38,239 nucleotides of DNA from positions 1-38,239 of the forward strand of contig JAFMLG010000011.1 in NCBI GenBank assembly GCA_017852335.1. The letters run 5' to 3'. The translations under genes and the position numbers were made by a program. The stretch is from Actinomycetota bacterium. Lineage in GTDB: Bacteria; Actinomycetota; Nitriliruptoria; Nitriliruptorales; Nitriliruptoraceae. A model generated the notes under the pieces. It saw nothing but the letters and a program-made list of their open reading frames with translations, was not told the DNA's origin and searched no databases. Positions 8,574-16,399 of this stretch are shown here, piece after piece; the first letter of the stretch is position 1, and the number at the start of each line of letters is the position of its first letter.

Positions 8574-8579
8574 AGCCTA
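8574..8579 (-). promoter_or_regulatory. Leaderless promoter -10 (TAGGCT) of the S8 protease
   Basis: On the minus strand TAGGCT is followed by 7 bases and then the ATG at 8566. Transcription would start at or next to the A of ATG. No ribosome-binding site is present, which fits a leaderless transcript. Confidence 0.5.
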
Positions 8580-8647
8580 CGACCGCAGGGACGAAGGTCC
8601 CGCGCGGAGGTTCCCGACGGCGCCGCCCCGGAAGCCCTCGTCGTGGC

Positions 8648-8653
8648 TACGGT
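8648..8653 (+). promoter_or_regulatory. -10-like hexamer TACGGT before korA
   Basis: TACGGT lies 56 bases upstream of the korA ATG. It is the only good TAnnnT in the plus-strand region between the divergent protease gene and korA. Confidence 0.4.
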
Positions 8654-8709
8654 CCCCGACGAGGGCGGCCGGGCCGGCCGACCCCGTCGCGCACCGGGAG
8701 CCGCGCCCC

Positions 8710-10626
8710 ATGAGCGCCACGACCACCCCCTCCACGTCGACCGGCGAGCCGCACCGGCCGGTCGAGCTGCACGACGCCGTGATCCGGTTCGCCGGCGACT
8801 CGGGCGACGGCATGCAGCTGACCGGGGACCGGTTCACCACCGAGGCCGGCCTCGCGGGCAACGACCTCGTCACCTTCCCCGACTACCCCGCCGAGATCCG
8901 CGCCCCCGCCGGGACCCAGGCCGGCGTCTCGTCCTTCCAGCTGCACTTCAGCGACCACGACATCCACACGGCCGGCGACGCGCCGGACGTGCTGGTCGCG
9001 ATGAACCCGGCGGCGCTGCTGAAGCACATCGGTGCGCTGAAGCCCGGTGGCACGGTCATCGTGAACGTCGACGAGTTCGACGAGCGGGCGCTCCAGAAGG
9101 CCGGGGCGATGACGAACCCGCTGGAGGACGGCTCGCTGGTCGACTTCCGGGTCCAGGAGGTCGGGCTGACCAGCCTGACGCTCCGGACCCTCGAGGCCGA
9201 GATCGCCGACGGGGACATGACGCGGAAGGAGGCCGAGCGCTGCAAGAACATGCTGGCGCTCGGGCTGGTGTCGTGGATGTTCTCGCGGCCGATGGACGCG
9301 ACCGAGGAGTGGCTCCGCGAGAAGTTCGCGAAGCGGCCGGTGCTGGCCGAGGCGAACGTCAAGGTCCTGCGGTCCGGCCGGAACTACGGCGAGACGACCG
9401 AGGCGTTCGCGTTCACCTACGAGGTCCCGGCCGCGCAGCTGCCGCCGGGCCGGTACCGCACGATCAGCGGGAACCAGGCGCTGGCCTACGGGCTGGTCGC
9501 GGCCGCGCAGCGCGCCGGTCTGCCGCTGTTCGCCGGCGCGTACCCGATCACGCCGGCCTCCGACATCCTCCACGAGCTCGCGAAGCTGAAGCACTTCGAC
9601 GTCACGACCTTCCAGGCCGAGGACGAGATCGCCGCGATCGCCAGCGCCATCGGCGCGGCGTTCGGCGGCTCGCTCGCCGTCACCGCGTCCTCCGGCCCGG
9701 GGATCGCGCTGAAGACCGAGGCGATCGGGCTGGCCGCCATCTACGAGCTGCCGCTGGTCGTCGTCGACGTCCAGCGGGGCGGTCCGTCGACCGGGCTGCC
9801 GACGAAGACCGAGCAGTCGGACCTGCTCCAGGCCGTCGTCGGCCGCAACGGCGAGGCACCGGTCCCCGTCGTCGCCGTGAAGTCGCCGGGCGACGCGTTC
9901 GACGCCGCCATCGAGGCCTGCCGGATCGCGCTGACCTACCGCACGCCGGTGATGCTGCTCTCGGACGGCTACACGGCGAACTCCGCCGAGCCGTGGCGCA
10001 TCCCGGACGTCGACGGCCTGCCGGACCTCTCCACGGCGTTCGCGTTCGCGACCGAGCGCAACGACGCCGACCGGTTCCTCCCCTACCTCCGCGACCCCGG
10101 GACCCTTGCCCGACCGTGGGCGGTGCCCGGCACGCCCGGGCTCGAGCACCGGCTCGGTGGGCTCGAGAAGGCCCCGGACACCGGCGCCATCTCGTACGAC
10201 GGGGCGAACCACCACGCCCAGACGGTGCTGCGCCACGAGCGCATCACCCGCATCGGGGCCCAGCTGCCACCTCTGGACGTCGACGACCCGACGGGCGACG
10301 CGGACGTGCTGGTCGTCGGGTGGGGCTCGACCGACGGGCCGATCCGGGCGGCCGTCCACACGCTGCGCGGGAACGGGCGGCGGGTGGCGCACGTGCAGCT
10401 GACGCACCTCGCCCCGATCCATCCCGACCTCGAGGAGGTGATGCGCCGTCACCGCGTCGTCATCTGCCCCGAGAACAACATGGGCCAGCTGGCGCTGCTG
10501 CTGCGGGCCCGCACGCTGATCGACGTGAAGGCCTACGACCGGGTCACCGGCGCCCCGTTCCTGTCGAGCGAGCTCGTGGACGTGATCGAGCGGCTCGGCG
10601 GCGACGCCCTGGAGGGGGAGCGATGA
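8710..10626 (+). CDS. korA: 2-oxoglutarate (2-oxoacid):ferredoxin oxidoreductase, alpha subunit
   Basis: A 638-residue subunit in which the gamma domain (about 20-210; RFAGDSGDGMQLTGDRF) is fused before the alpha/pyrimidine-binding domain (about 235-600; YPITPASDILHELAKL, QAEDEIAAI, SSGPGIALKTEAIGLA). With KorB it decarboxylates a 2-oxoacid, most likely 2-oxoglutarate, to the acyl-CoA while reducing ferredoxin; family members in Mycobacterium tuberculosis replace or bypass the lipoate-dependent dehydrogenase. Fused length is normal for the actinobacterial KorA. ATG 8710 is preceded by GGGAG at about 10 bases. The stop overlaps the korB ATG, so the subunits are coupled. Substrate preference within the 2-oxoacid family cannot be proven from motifs alone. 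Confidence 0.94.
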   Translation: MSATTTPSTSTGEPHRPVELHDAVIRFAGDSGDGMQLTGDRFTTEAGLAGNDLVTFPDYPAEIRAPAGTQAGVSSFQLHFSDHDIHTAGDAPDVLVAMNPAALLKHIGALKPGGTVIVNVDEFDERALQKAGAMTNPLEDGSLVDFRVQEVGLTSLTLRTLEAEIADGDMTRKEAERCKNMLALGLVSWMFSRPMDATEEWLREKFAKRPVLAEANVKVLRSGRNYGETTEAFAFTYEVPAAQLPPGRYRTISGNQALAYGLVAAAQRAGLPLFAGAYPITPASDILHELAKLKHFDVTTFQAEDEIAAIASAIGAAFGGSLAVTASSGPGIALKTEAIGLAAIYELPLVVVDVQRGGPSTGLPTKTEQSDLLQAVVGRNGEAPVPVVAVKSPGDAFDAAIEACRIALTYRTPVMLLSDGYTANSAEPWRIPDVDGLPDLSTAFAFATERNDADRFLPYLRDPGTLARPWAVPGTPGLEHRLGGLEKAPDTGAISYDGANHHAQTVLRHERITRIGAQLPPLDVDDPTGDADVLVVGWGSTDGPIRAAVHTLRGNGRRVAHVQLTHLAPIHPDLEEVMRRHRVVICPENNMGQLALLLRARTLIDVKAYDRVTGAPFLSSELVDVIERLGGDALEGER

Positions 10627-11639
10627 GCACCACCGAGCTGCCGCAGCTGACGCGGAAGGACTTCTCCTCGGACCAGGAGGTCCGGTGGTGCCCGGGCTGC
10701 GGGGACTACGCGGTGCTGGCGACGGTGCAGTCGACGCTGGCCGACATCGGCGCCCGCCCCGAGTCGACGGTGTTCGTCTCGGGCATCGGGTGCTCGTCGC
10801 GGTTCCCCTACTATATGAACACCTACGGCATGCACACGATCCACGGCCGCGCGCCGGCCGTCGCGACGGGCCTCTCGGTGTCGCGACCGGACCTCGACGT
10901 CTGGGTCGTGACCGGCGACGGCGACGCGCTCTCGATCGGCGGGAACCACCTGCTGCACGCGCTGCGTCGGAACGTGAACCTCACCATCCTGCTGTTCAAC
11001 AACGAGATCTACGGCCTGACCAAGGGCCAGTACTCGCCGACGTCGCCGCTCGGGTCCGTGCACAAGTCGACGCCGATGGGGTCCATCGACCGACCGCTGA
11101 ACCCAGTCAGCCTGGCGCTCGGCGCCGAGGCGACGTTCGTCGCGCGGTCCATCGACAGCGACCGGAAGCACCTCTCCGAGGTCCTCGCCGCCGCGCACGC
11201 CCACCGCGGCGCGTCGTTCGTCGAGATCTACCAGAACTGCGTCGTGTTCAACGACGACGCGTTCGCCGCCGTGACGGGCAAGGACACGAAGCAGCAGAAC
11301 CAGATCCGGCTGCGCCAGGGCGAGCCGGTCGTGTTCGGCCCCGAGGGCGAGCGGGCCGTCGTCGCCGGCGAGGACGGCTCCATGCGCATCGTCCCGACCG
11401 CCGAGGCCGGCGACCGCGTCGTCGTCCACGACGCGACCCGGGAGGACCCGACCACCGCGTTCGCCCTGGCCCGGCTGGCGCCCTCCCCGACCGGCCCGAC
11501 CCCGATCGGCATCTTCCGGGCGGTCGAGGGCCCCGTCTACGACGACCTCGCCCGCGAGCAGGTCGCGCGGGCGAAGGCCGCGGCGCCGGCCGACCTTCGG
11601 GCCCTGCTCGAGGGCGGGAACATCTGGAACGTGGGGTAG
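10623..11639 (+). CDS. korB: 2-oxoglutarate (2-oxoacid):ferredoxin oxidoreductase, beta subunit
   Basis: A 338-residue TPP-binding subunit. The N-terminus has WCPGCGDYA (Cys23, Cys26), and VSGIGCSSRFPYY supplies a further Cys, the pattern used in two-subunit enzymes to hold a [4Fe-4S] cluster. The TPP/Mg signature GDGDALSIGGNHLLHALRRN (about 97-116) with FNNEIYGLTKGQYSPTS is intact, as is the KorB ending LLEGGNIWNVG. The ATG overlaps the korA stop (ATGA). Transcription probably ends at the hairpin 35 bases after the stop. No ferredoxin gene is adjacent, so the electron acceptor must be encoded elsewhere. Confidence 0.95.
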   Translation: MSTTELPQLTRKDFSSDQEVRWCPGCGDYAVLATVQSTLADIGARPESTVFVSGIGCSSRFPYYMNTYGMHTIHGRAPAVATGLSVSRPDLDVWVVTGDGDALSIGGNHLLHALRRNVNLTILLFNNEIYGLTKGQYSPTSPLGSVHKSTPMGSIDRPLNPVSLALGAEATFVARSIDSDRKHLSEVLAAAHAHRGASFVEIYQNCVVFNDDAFAAVTGKDTKQQNQIRLRQGEPVVFGPEGERAVVAGEDGSMRIVPTAEAGDRVVVHDATREDPTTAFALARLAPSPTGPTPIGIFRAVEGPVYDDLAREQVARAKAAAPADLRALLEGGNIWNVG

Positions 11640-11673
11640 GAGCGCGCGACATGGCACCGCGACGCTCCGCGCC

Positions 11674-11693
11674 CTGAGAGGACCGCCTCTCAG
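11674..11693 (+). terminator. Hairpin after korB
   Basis: Perfect 8-base inverted repeat CTGAGAGG / CCTCTCAG with a 4-base loop, 34 bases after the korB stop. No T-run follows, but position and perfection make it a good candidate terminator separating korAB from the next gene. Confidence 0.6.
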
Positions 11694-11709
11694 CGAGTCC
11701 CGCCGGGGG

Positions 11710-11715
11710 TATCCT
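11710..11715 (+). promoter_or_regulatory. -10-like hexamer TATCCT before large secreted protein
   Basis: TATCCT lies just past the korB hairpin and 63 bases before the GTG start at 11779. It is one of the best TAnnnT matches in the window; no clear -35. Confidence 0.45.
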
Positions 11716-11778
11716 TCCTCATTGCGAACCTGCAGTCCTGTGGGCGGGGTACGGAACGGCTCGGAGAGCGGAGCAGCG

Positions 11779-13884
11779 GTGCGGAACAAGGGTCCATCGG
11801 ACGCGCCGATCCGGCGACGGCCGTCGCCGTTCCTGGCCTCCCTCGCGGTGCTCATGACCGTCGCAGGTGTCCTCGGACCGGGGAGCCCCTCGCAGGCCAC
11901 CGGTACGACCTACATGCTCGACAACGGCAAAATCCGCTTCGGGGGAGGCGGCCACAACTCGACGACCTTCACCCCCGAGGCCTCGATCAACGACCGCGGC
12001 AACCTCCTCCAGCCCTTCTACAAGTCGCCGATCGACTCCAAGTGGTACAAGCTGACCTACTCCAACTACCCGCTCGATCTCGCGATCGGAACGGGGACCG
12101 GTGGCGCCAACTGGACGGCATCGACCATCCGGTTCGATACCGACGGGGCCTCGTCGGCGCTCACCGGTCAGACGTTCGACGCCACAGGATTCACCCGAAC
12201 CAGTGGCACAGGCAGCCCGGACGTCGGCTACGGGACGTTGGTCACCAGCGGAACCGTCACCCTCGGCGGTGCCGCCTTCACGCTTCAGAACGAGTACACG
12301 CTCGGCCAGACCGCCTCGTTCGTGAAGATCACCACGACGCTGACGAACGCGTCGGGCGGAGCCGTCCAGAACGTCAACCTCTGGGTCGGGACCAGGGACG
12401 ACTGGGTGGGCACCGACGACGACACCACGAAGACGCGGGGGACGCTCAGCGGAGGGGCCTTCGCAGCCATCTCGAACGCCGCCGACAGCGCACCTGCACT
12501 TCAGATCGTCGCCGGGAGCGAAGGCATCCTGTTCTACTCCACGACGGAGGGGGCGGGTACGTCCATCGACGACTGCTGCGACTTCAGCAACTCCTACGAC
12601 GTCGATCCATCGACCTCCCCCATCACCGACACCGGCGACGGCTCGTACGCACTCCACCTCCCCGCTGGCACTCTCGCCAATGGCGCATCGGTGGAACTGG
12701 TCTGGTACTACGCCGCGGGGCCGATCGCCGATCTGACCTCCGTCGTCGCGGAGGTGGCGCAGGCGGCGGGCGTGGGTGCACCGCCGACCCCGGCGGTGGT
12801 GTCGTCGCCGGTGGCGGATCCCGAGGGTGGTCTGCCGGTGGTGACCCCGCCGGGGTCGTCGTCGGGGTCGGTGGGCGGGGTGCCGTCGGCGCCGGCGCCG
12901 TCGGTGCCGACCAGTGGCACGGCGCAGTTCGAGGTCGGCGTCGTCCGGACCGAGATCCGCACGGGCGGTGCTGGCACCGTGACGCGCTCGGCGGGTGCGC
13001 CGGTCGTCGAGGTGGTCCGTGACCGGGTCGGGACGGTCGGTGGTGGTGGGATGGCCCCGGGCGGGATCGTGGAGGTCTGGATGCCGCTGCCCGGCGGCGG
13101 GTCGCGGCAGGTCGCGCTGCTGCCCGTCGGTGAGGACGGGTCGTTCGACGGGGCGCTGCCGTTCACCGGCGAACTCGACGGGAACGGTCCGCTGCCGATC
13201 GGTGAGCGGACCATCCAGCTCTACGGCACCGACGCGAACGGGCAGCTGACCGTCGTGAACGTCGGGATCCGCGTGGAGCAGCCCGGTCCCCTCGCGCCCG
13301 AGCCCGAGCGGGCCCCCGGCGCGCCGCCGACGCTGACCCCCGGCCAGTCGCTGGCGACCAACGCCGGGCTCCCCACCCCCGTCACCGTCACGCCGCTGCC
13401 GGGCGAGCGGACCACCCGCGTCCAGGGCGACGGGTGGCTGCTCGAGATCGACGTGCCCGAGGGCACGGTCCGCGACGAGGCCGGCGCCCCCATCATGGAG
13501 GTCGTCGCCGGGGACGACACCGAGGTCCGCGGCACCGGGTTCCTGCCCGGCACCCGCGCCTACGTCTGGATCATGTCCGACCCGACGTTCCTCGGCGAGG
13601 TCCGCATCGGCTCCGACGGGACCTTCGCGGGCGACCTCCCCGTCGACGTCGCTCCGGGCCAGCACACCCTGCAGGTCTCGGGTGTCGGCACCGACGGCTA
13701 CGTCCGCGCCGCGAACCTCGGCGTGATCGTCCTCGCCGGCGACGGCAACCCCCGACCCACCCGCGTCGACTCCGGCGGGGGCAGCGCCCCGCTGCTGCCG
13801 CTGCGCACCGGCACCCTCGCCCTCGCGCTGGCGGCCGGGCTCGGCGCCGCCACCCTCACCCGCCGGCGCGCCCCCACCGCATGA
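11779..13884 (+). CDS. Large secreted, C-terminally membrane-anchored protein with two Ig-like repeats
   Basis: A 701-residue protein I cannot assign to a family. The GTG at 11779 is chosen over TTG 11722 because GGAG is 5 bases upstream and the first 40 residues then form a signal peptide (RRR, hydrophobic SLAVLMTVAGVLG, SPSQA-T). Residues about 42-315 form a beta-rich domain (TYMLDNGKIRFGGGGHNSTTF, DDCCDFSNSYDV) like bacterial surface or lectin-type modules. A Pro/Ser/Gly-rich linker (about 325-385) follows, then two related repeats (about 408-505 and 568-655), each starting P-x-x-EVV and ending with N-x-G-x-x-V after GSFDGALPF / GTFAGDLPV. The C-terminus has Leu/Pro residues, a hydrophobic helix (about 672-693) and TRRRAPTA, an anchor with stop-transfer charge. 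The first domain is clearly less GC-rich than the rest, hinting at a separate origin. Confidence 0.75.
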   Translation: MRNKGPSDAPIRRRPSPFLASLAVLMTVAGVLGPGSPSQATGTTYMLDNGKIRFGGGGHNSTTFTPEASINDRGNLLQPFYKSPIDSKWYKLTYSNYPLDLAIGTGTGGANWTASTIRFDTDGASSALTGQTFDATGFTRTSGTGSPDVGYGTLVTSGTVTLGGAAFTLQNEYTLGQTASFVKITTTLTNASGGAVQNVNLWVGTRDDWVGTDDDTTKTRGTLSGGAFAAISNAADSAPALQIVAGSEGILFYSTTEGAGTSIDDCCDFSNSYDVDPSTSPITDTGDGSYALHLPAGTLANGASVELVWYYAAGPIADLTSVVAEVAQAAGVGAPPTPAVVSSPVADPEGGLPVVTPPGSSSGSVGGVPSAPAPSVPTSGTAQFEVGVVRTEIRTGGAGTVTRSAGAPVVEVVRDRVGTVGGGGMAPGGIVEVWMPLPGGGSRQVALLPVGEDGSFDGALPFTGELDGNGPLPIGERTIQLYGTDANGQLTVVNVGIRVEQPGPLAPEPERAPGAPPTLTPGQSLATNAGLPTPVTVTPLPGERTTRVQGDGWLLEIDVPEGTVRDEAGAPIMEVVAGDDTEVRGTGFLPGTRAYVWIMSDPTFLGEVRIGSDGTFAGDLPVDVAPGQHTLQVSGVGTDGYVRAANLGVIVLAGDGNPRPTRVDSGGGSAPLLPLRTGTLALALAAGLGAATLTRRRAPTA

Positions 13885-13913
13885 CCCGAACCACCCGACC
13901 GGGTCGGCGGCCG

Positions 13914-14324
13914 TCAGCCCAGACGACGGCCGCCGACCTCGTCCGGCACGATCCGGACCCACGTCGCCACCGCACCGTCGCCGACCGCCCAGCTGTCGAC
14001 CCGCTCCGCGACCCGAGCCGCGACCTCGCCGTCCAGGACCTCGGCCCGCCCCCGGACCACGACGCTCCATCCGGTCCGGGTCGCGGGGTCGAGGGAGTCG
14101 GCCTCGAACGCGACCGGCTTCCCGAAGATCGCGGCGCCGAACTTCCCGCCGTCGAGGCTCCGCAGCACCAGGACCGTCCCGTCGACGCCGTGGTTCACCG
14201 GCACGATGACCGGAACGCCGGCGTCGACGTAGGCGAGCCGGCCGTACGCGACGCTCCCGAGCAGCTCGAGGCTCTCGTCCATCCCGAGGACCTCGAGGCC
14301 GTGACGATCCGTCGCTCCGGTCAT
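13914..14324 (-). CDS. Pyridoxamine 5'-phosphate oxidase-fold (PPOX-related) protein
   Basis: A 136-residue flavin/F420-type split-barrel protein. Features are the N-terminal helix ESLELLGSVAYGRLAYVDAGVPVIVPVNHGVDG, the central GGKFGAAIFGKPVAFEADSLDPATRTGWSVVVRGRAEVL and the ending WVRIVPDEVGGRRL, a pattern common to small actinobacterial PPOX-like proteins that bind FMN, F420 or heme. Cofactor and substrate cannot be told from motifs. The ATG at 14324 is chosen over an upstream in-frame start because GGAGGAG sits 6 bases before it and the extension is Ala/Gly/Pro low-complexity. It is convergent with the large secreted protein gene, 29 bases apart, where a weak 5-base hairpin (13895-13907) could stop transcription. 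Confidence 0.8.
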   Translation of the reverse strand: MTGATDRHGLEVLGMDESLELLGSVAYGRLAYVDAGVPVIVPVNHGVDGTVLVLRSLDGGKFGAAIFGKPVAFEADSLDPATRTGWSVVVRGRAEVLDGEVAARVAERVDSWAVGDGAVATWVRIVPDEVGGRRLG

Positions 14325-14384
14325 GCCCGCTCCTCCGGCGCCCGCGGCGCCCGCCGGCGGCACCGCCCGGCGCCGTCCCGGTCG

Positions 14385-14390
14385 AGGCTA
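14385..14390 (-). promoter_or_regulatory. -10-like hexamer TAGCCT before the PPOX-fold gene
   Basis: Minus-strand TAGCCT, 60 bases upstream of the ATG at 14324. Same hexamer as before cysD, ansA and purU. Confidence 0.4.
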
Positions 14391-14532
14391 CGGAGCGGCC
14401 CCGCCTGGACCCCGGGGACCTTGGTCACGCGTCCGGGGGCCCGCCGGCCGGGACGCCGGGCGACTGGAACGGGAATCCGCGGACGCCGGCACGTCGTCGC
14501 GTAACGTCTGCCTGGCCCGGTTGGGTCGGCTG

Positions 14533-14538
14533 TACAGT
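14533..14538 (+). promoter_or_regulatory. -10-like hexamer TACAGT before broken secreted-protein gene
   Basis: TACAGT lies 39 bases before the GTG at 14578; a second hexamer, TAACGT at 14502-14507, is also possible. A retained promoter would mean the broken gene and the downstream carbonic anhydrase are still transcribed. Confidence 0.35.
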
Positions 14539-14577
14539 CTGCGACCGGCACGACGGACCGGCTCGGGAGGCCGACGG

Positions 14578-15073
14578 TGGGACGTGACCACGTACGACGC
14601 ATCCTCGCGGGGGCGACGGTCGCGGCGCGCTGCTCGCCCCGACGGCCGCGGTCGCCCAGACGGCGGACCCCGAGCTGAGCTGCGTCCCCGACACCGTCAC
14701 GGCCGGCGCCACGCTGACCTGCACCGTCGCGGGCGTCGCGGCGAGCCGGGCCGTCGACCTCGAGCTCCGCGTCGCCGGTGCCGTCGCGGCGACGGCGGAC
14801 GGCGTCGCCGCCACGGACGGGACGGCGACGGTCGTGCTGACCGTGCCCGCCGTGACCGCCGGCGGCGACGCGACCGTGGCCCTCGTCGGGACGTCGGTCA
14901 CGCTGCCGGTGACCGTCCAGCCCGCCCGACCCAGCACCGTCTCGGCCGGCCTCGGCCCGTCGCGGGGCGACGTCCCGCGGACGATCCCGGTGGCCGCCGC
15001 CGTCACCCTCGGCGCGGCCCTCGCGGCCGCCGCGGGGTGGGAGCGTCGGCGCGGTGCGGGGGACGCCGCCTGA
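14578..15073 (+). pseudogene. Secreted membrane-anchored protein gene broken by a 1-base frameshift in its signal peptide
   Basis: From GTG 14578 one frame reads MGRDHVRRILAGATVAA, the start of a signal peptide, then runs out of frame. The next frame continues ALLAPTAAVAQTADPELSC and stays open to 15073, but has a stop at 14585-14587 and no ATG/GTG/TTG before 14834. Adding one base near 14629 (GCGGCGC to GCGGCGGC) joins the halves into a perfect signal peptide with an A-x-A-type cleavage site. The rest is a roughly 100-residue Thr/Val-rich beta domain with two Cys (ELSCVPDTVTAGATLTC), a C-terminal membrane helix (IPVAAAVTLGAALAAAAG) and ERRRG. The layout resembles the anchor of the protein at 11.8-13.9 kb. 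Either a real inactivating mutation or a sequencing error in a GC repeat; the sequence alone does not decide. Confidence 0.6.
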
Positions 15074-15600
15074 GCACGCTCGGTCCGGACCGGCCCTTCC
15101 CGGCCGACGCGTTCACCGACATCCTCGCCGGCAACGCCGCCTTCTCCTCGGACTTCGGTGACGCCGACCTCGAGGCCGGCGCCGCCCGGCACCTCGCCGT
15201 GGTGACCTGCATCGACTCGCGGATCGACGCGCTCGCGGTGATCGGGGTCCACGCCGGCGACGCGATGGTCGTCCGGAACGCCGGCGCCCGGGTCACCGAC
15301 GACGTGCTGCGGACGCTGGTCCTCGCCACGACCGTCCTCGGCGTCGACCGCATCCTGGTCATGCCGCACACGCGGTGCAAGATGGCCTCGGTGGAGGAGT
15401 CGGCGCTGCACGCCGCGATCCTCCGACAGCACGGCATCGACACCCGGAGCCTCGAGTTCCGGACCGTCGCGGACCAGGAGGCGGCGCTCCGTGACGACGT
15501 CACGCGCGTCCGGTCCTCGCCGTTCCTCCGCCCCGAGGTCGTGGTCGGCGGGGCGGTCTACGACGTCACGTCGGGACGACTCCTCCCCGTCGACGCCTGA
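15037..15600 (+). CDS. Beta-class carbonic anhydrase
   Basis: A zinc enzyme hydrating CO2 to bicarbonate, of the short (about 165-residue) type like M. tuberculosis Rv1284. Zinc ligands and catalytic dyad are visible in AVVTCIDSRID (Cys58, Asp60, Arg62, counting from 15037) and in MPHTRC (His111, Cys114); VVRNAGARVTDDVLRTL is the conserved helix. The residue after HTxC is Lys instead of the common Gly. The start is uncertain: GTG 15037 gives 187 residues but no Shine-Dalgarno; CTG 15070, which overlaps the stop of the preceding broken gene and has GGGGGA about 8 bases upstream, would give 176 residues and better fits family length. In either case it overlaps the upstream gene, so its translation may depend on it. 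It is convergent with the SDR gene. Confidence 0.85.
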   Translation: MGASARCGGRRLSTLGPDRPFPADAFTDILAGNAAFSSDFGDADLEAGAARHLAVVTCIDSRIDALAVIGVHAGDAMVVRNAGARVTDDVLRTLVLATTVLGVDRILVMPHTRCKMASVEESALHAAILRQHGIDTRSLEFRTVADQEAALRDDVTRVRSSPFLRPEVVVGGAVYDVTSGRLLPVDA

Positions 15601-15612
15601 GGCCGCGCCGGC

Positions 15613-16389
15613 TCACCGGCGGTGGACGTCGCGCGATCCCGCCTGGTCGGCCGCGTACAGCACCAGCGTCCCGACCTGCACGTGCGCCGGCCGGGTCAGC
15701 GTCCACCGGACCGCGTCCGCGACGTCCTCGGCGCTCAGCGGCGTCAGCCCCGCGTACACCGCGTCGGCCCGGTCCCGGTCCCCGTGGAACCGGACGACGG
15801 AGAACTCGGTCTCGACGAGTCCGGGGTCGACCGTGCTGACCCGCACGCCGGTCCCCAGCAGCTCGGTCCGCATCGCCGTCGTGATGCGGTCCAGCGCCGC
15901 CTTCGTCGCGCAGTACACGGCGCCGTCCGGGTAGGTGTCGTGCCCGGCGACCGATCCGATGTTCACGACGTGCCCCCGACCCCGGGCGATCATCCCGGGC
16001 AGCAGCGTCCGCGTGACGGACAGCACCCCGCGGACGTTCGTGTCGAGCATCCGGTCCCAGTCGTCCGGGTCGCCCTCGTGCAGCGGCGCGCGGCCCGCGG
16101 CGAGGCCGGCCGCGTTGACGAGGACCTCCACGTCCGCGGACGTCCCGAGCGTCGCCGCCGAGAGCCCGGCGGCGACGGCGGCGCGGTCCCGGACGTCCAG
16201 CGGGACGGCCAGCGCCTCGGTACCGCCACGGGCGAGCTCTTCCGCGAGCGCGGCCAGCCGATCCGCGCGGCGCGCGACGAGGACGAGCCGGGCCCCCTCC
16301 CCCGCCAGCGCCACGGCGACCGCACGGCCGATGCCGCTGGACGCCCCGGTCACGACGGCCGTACGGCCGACCAGCGCGCCCCCGCTCAT
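15613..16389 (-). CDS. Short-chain dehydrogenase/reductase, YdfG-like
   Basis: A 258-residue classical SDR. The Rossmann motif TGASSGIG (near 14-21), VNAAG (NAG-type) and the catalytic Ser of GSVAG with YCATK (Tyr and Lys) are all present. VARRADRL after beta-2 favours NADP(H). The C-terminal region PGLVETEFSVVRFHGDRDRA and PAHVQVGTLVLYAADQ closely follows YdfG-type enzymes that oxidise 3-hydroxy acids such as L-allo-threonine or serine, but the substrate is inferred. ATG 16389 lies 10 bases after the stop of purU on the same strand, so the two form an operon; a link with one-carbon or serine metabolism is possible but speculative. Confidence 0.88.
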   Translation of the reverse strand: MSGGALVGRTAVVTGASSGIGRAVAVALAGEGARLVLVARRADRLAALAEELARGGTEALAVPLDVRDRAAVAAGLSAATLGTSADVEVLVNAAGLAAGRAPLHEGDPDDWDRMLDTNVRGVLSVTRTLLPGMIARGRGHVVNIGSVAGHDTYPDGAVYCATKAALDRITTAMRTELLGTGVRVSTVDPGLVETEFSVVRFHGDRDRADAVYAGLTPLSAEDVADAVRWTLTRPAHVQVGTLVLYAADQAGSRDVHRR

Positions 16390-16399
16390 CGGCCCACGC

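Noticed and set aside
13795-13884. LPLRTG near the C-terminus of the large secreted protein as a sortase LPXTG signal
   Set aside because: The spacing is wrong (an extra residue between LP and TG), and the motif runs directly into the hydrophobic helix. No sortase gene is in the window; a plain membrane anchor is simpler.
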